This document shows, piece by piece, positions 55,512 to 64,000 of a stretch of DNA of 64,000 bases. The stretch's first letter is position 1. The number at the start of each line of letters is the position of its first letter. Below the pieces are notes generated by a model. The model saw only the letters and a list, made by a program, of their open reading frames with translations. It was not told the DNA's origin and ran no database searches. This stretch comes from Clitopilus passeckerianus. Its lineage: Eukaryota; Basidiomycota; Agaricomycetes; Agaricales; Entolomataceae. The stretch is from the NCBI GenBank assembly GCA_944990035.1, contig CALYLX010000126.1, positions 2,356,001 to 2,420,000 of the forward strand, written 5' to 3'. Both the position numbers and the translations under genes were made by a program.

Positions 55512-58500
55512 ATGCCTTCGTTGACATCCTCAATGCGACGCGACTCAACCAGCACCGTCTCGTCCATACCAAGTGTCACCCCTTCTGTTACGGTCAATAC
55601 CTCTACGCCTGCTTTTCGTGCATTGCGTTCCTTACTGCCTTTCGCACCCAATAAGCAACCAACAATCATCTCTCCAAATGTGTCGACTTCTGAAAACTCG
55701 GTTTCAAGTGTCTTCAAAAACTCCTTTGCTGCGAGCTTTGGGTCCGTCAGGAGAAAATCAATATCGAAGGACAGGAAATCGTCTATAAGCCAGGAAACAC
55801 CTCCTGTACCAGTAATATCCATTGGGCCAGAACACAAAACAGAATCACAATACCTCGAAGAACCACCTATTCGCCGTTCTTTGTCGTATTCTGACTTTGA
55901 AAGGCCTGTAACCAAGGCCGTATCACCTGTTCCTGATGACGAGACGAAATCTTTGGGAGGCAGTCAGCGAACCATTCAAGCAGGTATGAGAGATACTCAC
56001 TTTTCTGGAAACATTGCCTAATTCTGCTCTCAAATAGCACGCACTCCATCGCCTCTCCTTCAGTCGGTTGCCGATTTATCGACCATCCTCGAAGCAGATA
56101 CATCACGAGATTTGCTTTCAGCCACTTCATCTAGGGCCGCGTCCATGTCTCCCGCAATTCCGTCCTCGCAGTTAGGAGGACCAGATTTATATGGGACATC
56201 TCCCAACGACCCTCATGACTCGTTCCTCCATTTTTCGCCAGCAGTTGGCCGTCACGCAGACCTGGACGACGAAGAATACACCTTTCACCAAGATCACCCG
56301 TCCACGGGAACAGTCTTGATACACAGCGCAGAAAACTCTGCACATCTGGGACTTAATTGTACAGTTAATGGAAAGGGTCAACGGGATTCGAATAATAGCC
56401 TCAACCTTGACTCCCTGGACCCCGACCTTCGAGCTTTGCTCAGTCCGAATAGGTGTGATGACCAAGGCCGACGGGGAAGCTCAACTACCACGTCAGCCAT
56501 ACATACCTCCACTTCGTCTCCCGTTTCTCAGTACTACACGCCTACTACGATGTCTACGGAGACTACCCCTCCTGCCGCTCGGGATAGATTTGTTTCGTCC
56601 ATCAATCAGCCCCCAACAATGTCTCGTTCTCGTGCTGGAGGCCGCGAATCGCTTCTACCGCGGCTACGGACACACAAAGCTAATACATCCGAATCCTCCA
56701 CGGGTGCCTCAGCACCGAACTCCCCCGTCACACCCACTTTTCGCAACAATGGATCCACTACATCTTTAACCCACTCCACCTCGGCTCGAACTGATGCTAC
56801 GCCTTTGGCCAAGGCTAACAAGAAGCGGGAAACCCTTCTGAGAAACAGTCACTCGCGATCGGTTTCCACCAGCGGCCCGTCTACATCAAGGAAATTCACG
56901 CCTCAAACGCAGCGAAAAGTTTCACATATAGCAAAGGAAGAAGACGCCCGTCGGGCTTCGGTATCGGGCATTCCTCGCCTTTCTTCCCCTTTCAAACCGC
57001 ATCTCCAACGCTCAACAACTTCCACTTCGAATGTAAATGCTGTTCCTCAATCCCCTGAAGCTTCCGAATTCGGCGAACGTTCTCGACGACCCACTGGTTC
57101 GCTTCCCCGGCCTGGAGCAACTAGACTCTCGACGACGCTGAGGGAAAGCACCCCCAGGTCATCTGTTGATTCCACTCGATCAGACATAGTTCAGCCCAAG
57201 GATCGTGGAGGGGACTGGACAATTACACCTCGCAACCAACAGCAGCATCGTGCTCCTGCGATGATAAGGAGTGTCTCAGGGGGGTACCGGGAGCGTTCGG
57301 GGACGGTGTCAACTTCTGATTCTCGCGGAAGATATTCTGCTAGAACAGACGAAGGCCCTCAACCTATTGAGCGCAGCAGCAGCGTTCAGGAGCAATACAG
57401 GCAATTGGGACACGGGAGGCGGGGTCCCAGCCGTGCTTCCAGTCGGACTGGAGGGGATGAAGAAGAGGTCGCATCTCCAGCCATGCGCGCATTGCGTTCT
57501 CCCGGGTTTGACGACGATGGGATACAGCGAGCAAGCAGCAGTCTTTCAGGTCGATTAGGTCCCAATGGGAGGATAAAGACTGAATGGCTTGGTCCTCGTA
57601 CAATCAAAGCCTTCCAGGCAGCGGGATTGATGGGAGACCGCGAGCACGAGGAGAGATTCACTCCAGGATCTATGCCAATGGATAGCCATATGCACAATCT
57701 TGGGTCTCTCCGGGGCATGTCCGATCATGGGCTGCGCTCACCGTCTAGAGCAGCTTTCTCCGAGTCAGAAAGTGGCGGTCGAAAGAGCACCTACAACTAT
57801 CGCGACAACTTACAAGAGAGCCCGACCTACACTGTCTCCAGTGGCAGTGGCAGGGATAGGGACAGAGAGAGGCTTCAAGATACGCCGAGATCTTCGTCAA
57901 CTGCCCCAACTTCCATTTCTGGCTGGAATAGGCTGGCCGAGTCACCGGAAATTCAGGATCTCAAGGATAGGCATGCGCTCGAGACTGGTGCTCTGCTTTC
58001 TGCGCTCTCTGATTCCCAGCGCGTGGCAAGGGTGTTGAGGTCAGAAAACGACGAGTTGAGGGGAAGGCTGGAGAGGGTAGAAGGGCTGGAGAGGGAGAAC
58101 GTCTCCTTGAAGGAGGAGGTTGCCGACCTTGAAGCACAGCTGGGATTATACAAACGGGAGGTTTCGATGCTTCTTGCACGTGCTCGCGAAAACCAGATGA
58201 AGTCGGCCTCTACGGCTTGGAACGCCCCACGACAACGCAGTGGACTGGGTACCATTTCTCCAATAGCTGGTATGTTGGACGATGAAGATGATGAACAAGA
58301 TACCATGGAACAAGAGGAGGAACATACGCAAACTGCAAAGACACCTCTCCGAGCGCGTCATTTCGAAGAGCCTTCGAGCAACAATGCTTCACCGGACTTC
58401 AATCTCGACCTTTCCTCCATGGACCTCAACAATTCTAATCCACTGCTAACCGGCAAGATCCCTCCTCCCAACTTCTCTTCGACCCCGACGTCTACTCAAA

Positions 58501-58898
58501 GGGGGACTCACCGTCGACGCCTCAGCACAACCTCCTCTGTTTTCCCAGTTGTTCCAGCGAACATGACCATGCTGCTTCATGATCAAGCTCCAGGCTATGA
58601 TTCAGAGCACGAGTCTTTGCTTTCAAACAGCTCGAATCCCCTTACTTCCTCCACTGCACCCATGCCTATCGCTCGCTCGACGCCTCAGAGACGGGATGAT
58701 TCCCGCCTGACCAGCATCTCACCATCAAGTGCCAGCTTTTCCATGTTTACCACCACCGGGAGCCCGGGCACCCTTTCACTACGGCCCGAACATGAACTTC
58801 ACCTAGGCGATCTTGAAAGCTTGGACCTTGGCATTCAAACTGGGGATGACAGTGAGGACCACGATGATATCAACATCAGCCAGCTACTCAGAACTTGA
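55512..58898 (+). CDS. Large Ser/Thr/Arg-rich protein with C-terminal coiled coil
   Basis: Exons 55512-55983 and 56038-58898 give 3333 nt, 1110 aa, with one GTATGA...ATAG intron. From MPSLTSSMRRDSTSTVSSIP on, the first 580 residues are low-complexity Ser/Thr/Pro/Arg (RSRAGGRESLLPRL, RNSHSRSVSTSGPSTSRKF), probably disordered and phosphorylated. A short denser part, GRIKTEWLGPRTIKAFQAAG, may be a conserved motif. At about residues 790-870 (SDSQRVARVLRSENDELRGR, LERENVSLKEEVADLEAQLG) leucine/acidic heptads predict a coiled coil. The end is acidic (DSEDHDDINISQLLRT). The composition resembles fungal polarity or cytoskeletal scaffold proteins, but I cannot name a family. A start further upstream is excluded by lack of ATG in frame. 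Confidence 0.8.
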
Positions 58899-59281
58899 CC
58901 TGCTCATATCCCTCAATGGATCGCCCAAAACATTATTTATTGGCCTAACCGGAATTAACTCCTATGCTCCATGTTATGCTATTCTATGTCACTGTTCACC
59001 TATCACCTTGTCTTTTTTTTCGTTCCTTTACCATGATATCACTCTGTCCTCCTGCTATTCCGGATTGCATTTGTTACATTTTGCTCGCATCTCCTGTACT
59101 CATACCCATCTCACCGGCTCGGATTAAAATACCAAAGGTTGCATTATTATCACATATCTATTACCAGTAGCCCAAGAAATTATATATTGTACAAGAAATT
59201 TATTGAATACGGTGGATATTGAGGGTATACGAAGGCATCAAGAGAGAATCAAGGTCCATGCCGATGTAGTGCCAAGTATTT
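58899..59281. other. Convergent intergenic region
   Basis: About 380 bp between the 3' ends of the Ser-rich gene and the ABCG gene. T-rich sequence at 59007-59020 could be part of a 3' end signal. No gene. Confidence 0.4.
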
Positions 59282-62200
59282 TCAGCGGGTTTCTCGTACC
59301 CTCAGCCACACCACGCCAATTACACCAACCGCGAAACCAGCAATGAAGGCGAAGAGGACAAGGACATCCCTGTAGTAATTGTTCACGCCGAAACCGAAGA
59401 GCTGTATATCGCCATGGTTAGGTCCCATCTGTGCTGCTGAATCATGATCAAAGTTGCTTACCAGTTGCATGATCAAACTTGCACTAACACTGACAGGTAC
59501 GCCCTGCAGGGTATCCTCGATCAGAAGCCCAGACCCAACTTCATTGACGCTCAAAGCCTCCAGAGTATATTTCAGAGGGCAGAGCCATTGAAGCCATCTC
59601 AAGACTGGGGGAATGGAATTGAGATGGACAAAGAATCCAGCGAAAGTCATTTGGTAGAGGGCGGAGAGTGCGGAAAGCAGGATGGCTATGCCGCCGTTTT
59701 GGAAGAGCGTCCCCAAGAGAAAGTTCTAAGAGACAGCTCAGGTATCAACAAATGAGAGAATTGGAGGTCGTCATACCCAAAGCGTGATCGCTAACGTGTA
59801 CAAGACAAGGATGAACAAGAACTTGAAGAAGTTGGCTGCAGTACCTGCGAGCCCAGCCATCCAATAGGTTCTGTGATGAATCAATCAGTAAATGCAATCC
59901 AAGGTTCGATGAGGCGCGTACATGGTGGACACGATGATTGTTGGGACAAGCCGCAATGGCACCACATCGAAGATGAAGCGCGAGAGCAGCCAAGCCGTCG
60001 GACTAAACCAGATGAATGCTAGTTAGCAGCTGAACGAGGGATTACCCATAAGATGGACCGACCTGTAGTAAGAGCTGGATCTTTCTCGCATGAACAGAGG
60101 TCGCGTCTCGACAACATTGAACAATGCGCTCAGAGAAGAGAATGCGATCAGTGCGCCCTATTCCGAGTTCATTCATCAAAACATCTCTTCTTCAAACAAA
60201 TTAAGAACATACCAAGAAGAACAGGCACCCAACCCTGGACTGGAAACCTGCAATCGTTGTATCTGTCTTGTAATAGAGACCACCTATCCATCAAGTTCAG
60301 ACATCAGAAATGCCGTACATGAAGTGAGCCGAGCCTTACCACAGAAGACACCTAGCACCGCTGATACACACACATGGGTAAGGAACAGTGTCTTGTCCCT
60401 GCGTTGAAAGCATATTAGTCAAGAGATATCGACATGAGAAAGATTAAACCCGGAGTACCTTCGGAGAATCTTCCACTCCCTGCCTGAAAGGACTTCAAGC
60501 TGCGTCAGGAATGTCGTCGCATATCTTGACCTCCTTGCCGCAGAGCCGACTGTAGGCGTAACAAGCGCGCCCTGGCTGTTGTCAAATTCTTTGGATGCGG
60601 CTGGTTCAGCCTTCTCCGTCGAGCCTTCCGTTGATGCCTTTGTAGCTGCCTCTTCTGATCTCCCAGTAAGCTGGAACAGCGAAACATGCGGATCACTTGC
60701 GATATCGAGGAGGTAATCGGCAACATTGTAGCCTTGAGGATAGGATGGCACAACTTCTCCCGCGTTCCTTTCGAAATAGTTGGAAGGAGAAAACTGTCCA
60801 GGTCCAGAGTACAAGGCATGCCCGTGAGAAAGAAGAGTTATCGAGTCAAAGGAGTGATAGAGTTGGGAGCTGTAAGAACGCAAGGTAGAATGAGCATCAT
60901 CCGAGTCCGCAAATCATTATGGGAGCAATGCTAACCTCGGTTGATGAATGGATGCAATTACAGGAATTGGGTTCACAGGATCATGGGCAATATCCCTCAA
61001 GACCTTGGCAATTCGCGCAGCAGAAACAGAGTCCAGACCTAGTAAATGAAATGTCAACGCCTCTTCTGATTGACTTGGAGAGATACGCGTACCAGACGTA
61101 GGTTCATCCAAAATTAGAACATCCGGTTTTGCGACAAGCTCAAGCCCAATGCTAACCCTCCTCATTTCACCACCACTAATGCCCCTCTTCTTGCTACCGG
61201 ATGAATCACCTATTCTGGTATTTTTCAACGACGAGATACCGAGTTTCTCCATCAACTCTTCCACCAGTTGCCGTTTCTCGGCATCTTGGACATTTTCTGG
61301 CAGGCGAAGGCGAGCAGCAAAGAGGAGTGCCTCATGAACAGTAAGGGTCGGTGGTAGCACATCTTGTTGCGGAACGAAACCAATACGGGGCGCATTTGTT
61401 GGGGTAGACCCATCACGAGCCATAAATGCCACTTTCCCCTCGAGATGCCCGGATTTGGTCTTCCCTGCGAGAATTTCAACCAACGTTGTCTTGCCAGCAC
61501 CTGGAAACGGCACATCATTAGTACCTCTAGGATGAGAAGAACATGTTTGAACTTACCACTTGGCCCTAGAATAGCCATCATTTGACCGGCGTTCACCTTT
61601 CCTGAGACGCGATCCAGGATGACCTTATCATTGTTTGGATCTCTGCGGTATGAAGGCGTGAGGAAGAAGTAGCTCGAGTCGGGTACAGTGTAACTGATAT
61701 GACCCCATTCGATCCCAACCTGTGGTCCTTCTGCGCCCTGGAAAGGCGTTCTCCTAGCTTTTCTCTGCATGATGCAGCCAAAGAGCAAGAACGCCAGCGC
61801 AATAGCAACGAGGCCACCAACAACGGCAAGCCCGGCAATAACACCGTGGCTGAGCGACTTGCTGGTGTCTTCAGCGTCTCCCGAACTCGTATTGTCCCCA
61901 TTATTGTCAACGACATTCTGTGCAACACATTCCCCAAACGAGCACCCGTTCAGTGTGAGGCCATTTGAACCAAACAGATTATCGAGAACACTTTGCTTGA
62001 ATTGACAGGTTGCAGTGTTATCGGATCCGCCAACTTCACCACATTCGATCGTGAGGCTTCCGGAAAGTTGGTTGACGGTGTTGGTAAGGTCGCTGACTTT
62101 GACTCCTCCACAGAAGGTGGTGCCAGGGCGACATGTGCATTTGAGGTTCTGGCATACCCAATCCGCAGCCTTGCCGTCATCGCGAAGGGTTTGTTGACAG

Positions 62201-62845
62201 GAGTCAGCTTGGCAGTAGAACTGCTCTACTCCTGCATAGAAGAGTTGGGCAAACGCGGTCCCAGAAGAGCCGAATGTAGTGACGTTGGGGATCGGTGTGA
62301 AAGATTGGTCGAGGGTCCGTATGATGTTAAGAGTGGAGGCAAGTGGATATATGGCTTGGAGGGTTGGGTTCTGTCAGGAGGGTTAGCCAAAAGCTTATGA
62401 TAGTAGTGTAAGTGGTACGCACATTGACGCGACAACTCATCTGACTGCCAGCATAAACTCTGGGTGTGGTATTGCAGGTAAGGGTATCATTCTGCCCGAT
62501 ATCATTTCCACTGGTATCTGTCAGGGAGGTCGAGGCTTTTCCAGAAGCAGAGAAGGCCGTTTGGCATGCATTGGAGGTCTGGCAAACGTTGCATCCAGTT
62601 CCAGTCCAACCATCCTTGCAGGAGCACCCTGCTGCTGTGAGGTTGGCGAAGGAATCGGAAGATGGGGTTAAAGGTCGTTGGGTTCCTTGGAATAAGTCGC
62701 CACCACAGGCAAGCTGGGAGCAACTTGGCCCACCAAAACCGGTGGGACAAGCGCAAGTCGAACCATTAACTGTTCCATAGTTCTCGCAATTTTGCGCTGC
62801 AACGAAAGTTGCTGATAGCAGCAGCAGCCATCCCAGGCGAAGCAT
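59282..62845 (-). CDS. ABCG (white/Adp1-type) ABC transporter with Cys-rich ectodomain
   Basis: ATG 62845 gives a signal sequence (MLRLGWLLLLSATFVAAQ) and a Cys-rich lumenal domain with EGF-like stretches (CACPTGFGGPSCSQLACGG, CSCKDGWTGTGCNVCQ; later CTCRPGTTFCGGVKV). A membrane helix (GVIAGLAVVGGLVAIALAFL) precedes the nucleotide-binding domain: Walker A GPSGAGKTTLVEILAGK (split by an intron), Q-loop region GFVPQQDVLPPTLTVHE, signature SGGEMRRVSIGLEL, Walker B VLILDEPTSGLD, H-loop VIASIHQPR. The C-terminal ABC2 membrane part includes FSSLSALFNVVETRPLFMRE and GWLQWLCPLKYTLEAL-like sequence and ends WLRVRETR. All ATPase motifs are intact. As a half-transporter it should dimerise; the yeast relative Adp1 has the same layout and unknown substrate. 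About ten introns. Divergent from COX17. Confidence 0.92.
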
Positions 62846-63179
62846 GTTGTTGATTCCCCACAGCGGAAGCAAATCTCAAAGCAGAGTTGGGGGCTTCGAG
62901 TCACTCGTATGGCTCAGCTTGGGATATAAAGCATTCAAAGACCGTGCTGGACGTCAAAAATAGCGCTTGCTGGGGTGGTGAGGCGAATAAGAGGCCTTCG
63001 TAGTTGACATCGAACGACTCCCTTTGGTGCTTTGCCAAATGGGGCTCACCGCTGCCAACTTTATCTCCATAAACGAATTTAAATATTCACGTGACCTTTG
63101 ACTTTCGGGTCGGAAGTCGGGATTATTCATCCAACTTTCGTTCAGAAATCCACGCTCATTACTGTTCAGCTAACTTAAA
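62846..63179. promoter_or_regulatory. Divergent promoter region, ABCG transporter / COX17
   Basis: 334 bp between two outward-facing start codons. It contains TTCACGTGAC at 63086-63095, an E-box like those bound by Cbf1/USF-type regulators, 85-90 bp upstream of COX17. The binding factor is inferred. Confidence 0.5.
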
Positions 63180-63551
63180 ATGCTAGGAAAGGTGCGAGTG
63201 CTACATGCGGACGTCATAGAATGTGAAGACTTACCGAATGAATTCCTCAACAGATTTCATCTTGGTGGTCTGGTGCTGGCTCTCAGCCCGCTAAGCCTTT
63301 TGACCCAACAGATCCCAAGCAAAACCCGTTGAACCCGGAGGGCTTGAAACCGTACGTAGCTTTTGCTATGGTTCTCGAGCAGGCTTTACTCAAGTACCGC
63401 CTTCTCTCTCATTAGATGTTGTGCATGTCCTCAAACAAAGTCCGTCAGGGACGACTGTTTCCTGAAATATGGCCCCGAAGCCGATGACAAGTGCAAGGAG
63501 GTTGTTCAAAACCATCTCGCATGTATGCGTGCTCTGGGCTTCAAGCTATAA
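63180..63551 (+). CDS. COX17: Mitochondrial copper chaperone Cox17
   Basis: Exons 63180-63191, 63254-63351 and 63416-63551 give 246 nt, 81 aa. The first exon codes only MLGK. The middle is Pro-rich (FDPTDPKQNPLNPEGLKP) and leads across a GTACGT...TTAG intron into CCACPQTKSVRDDCFLKYGP, then ADDKCKEVVQNHLACMRALG and FKL. The adjacent Cys pair (CCxC) binds Cu(I), and the twin Cx9C cysteines form the CHCH fold. Cox17 hands copper to Sco1 and Cox11 in the intermembrane space for cytochrome c oxidase assembly. All conserved cysteines are present and length is near the family norm (63-80 aa). Confidence 0.93.
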
Positions 63552-64000
63552 TCATCTAGAAGACTCTATATCGACCATTTATAGAACATATACTATCCAC
63601 TCATAATTCAAAGCCACTACTCTTCGCCATTTCCTGCCAAGTTCAATGTCTGCGCACAACCTCACCCTCAAATGTTGCTCCCTTTCCCCCTGCGTCGATA
63701 TAATCAAAGTGGCTACATGTCAAGTTATGGTGCTACGTGTTTTGAATGGAATTAGGCCCCCTTCCGTGGTGAGCAAGCCCGACGGAATAGCGTCATCACC
63801 CAGGCAGGCTAAGTCATGCTAGCTATAAATGCAGCTGCCCGCCCATGGGTACTAGTTCCGAGGCCGAATCCGCTTGATTCTGAACAAATGTGCACCTACG
63901 TCACTTGTGCAAATGGCCAGTTCCTTGTTGCCTTTACGGTGTTTCTTCCGGTTCAACCGAAGCGCTCAGATATGAAATGGTGACGGTCTATGGTCGGACC
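63552..64000. other. Window end, no gene seen
   Basis: About 450 bp after COX17. No ORF or repeat is supportable; a gene could begin beyond the window. Confidence 0.35.

Noticed and set aside
54961..55524. 187-codon plus-strand ORF upstream of the Ser-rich gene
   Set aside because: Opens with TTG rather than ATG, has no recognisable domain, and overlaps the leader and start of the well-supported Ser-rich gene in another frame.

Overview
This is nuclear DNA of a filamentous fungus, most likely an agaricomycete (mushroom-forming basidiomycete). Genes are split by many short spliceosomal introns (about 48-60 nt, GT...AG). They are closely packed on both strands without operons. The content is typically fungal: Dicer-like protein, cytochrome P450, paired cerato-platanins, an ABCG transporter with a Cys-rich ectodomain, Cdc42, F-box proteins. 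I saw no rRNA, tRNA, CRISPR array, phage or plasmid feature.

Layout. 0-4.2 kb (-): a membrane-anchored beta-propeller/amidohydrolase fusion cut by the window start, and a small unknown gene. 4.2-6.9 kb: long gene-poor stretch. 6.9-9.2 kb (+): F-box protein. 9.4-17.6 kb: an RNA-centred block with phosducin-like PLP2 (-), divergent from a complete Dicer-like gene (+), then tRNA-splicing endonuclease subunit SEN15 (+) and U2 snRNP subunit SF3B4/Hsh49 (-). 17.9-19.9 kb: a broken-looking unknown gene, a second unknown gene fragment, and a 708-bp MITE-like element with long inverted repeats that ends that fragment. 20-24.6 kb: senescence/spartin-domain protein (-), F-box-like protein (+), EMC4 (-). 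25.3-27.6 kb (-): cytochrome P450. 27.6-30.1 kb: gene-poor. 30.1-31.0 kb (+): AhpD-like protein. 31.1-35.6 kb (+): Pro-rich WD40-like protein. 36.5-37.3 kb (+): Cdc42 GTPase with a frameshift at its C-terminus. 38.2-40.1 kb (+): unknown gene with frame changes. 40.8-41.9 kb (+): polytopic membrane protein. 42.2-45.3 kb (-): two tandem NmrA-like NAD(P)-binding proteins. 48.1-50.8 kb (-): FG-GAP/T-cell immunomodulatory protein homologue. 51.2-52.3 kb (+): unknown. 52.6-54.0 kb (+): two tandem cerato-platanins. 55.5-58.9 kb (+): Ser-rich coiled-coil protein. 59.3-62.8 kb (-): ABCG transporter, divergent from COX17 (63.2-63.6 kb, +).

Several genes were assembled here by hand from exons. For Dicer (1397 aa), SEN15 (118 aa), COX17 (81 aa), the F-box-like gene (374 aa), the Ser-rich gene (1110 aa) and two unknown genes, exon lengths sum to exact multiples of three, which supports the models. 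Main points for a second look: Cdc42 loses its CAAX box through a one-base frame change in a C run; the MITE-like element supplies the stop codon of a truncated ORF; two introns have GC-AG borders, one of them in a tandem duplicate whose sister keeps GT; and several coding regions change frame near C-rich tracts, so base-level error must be excluded first.
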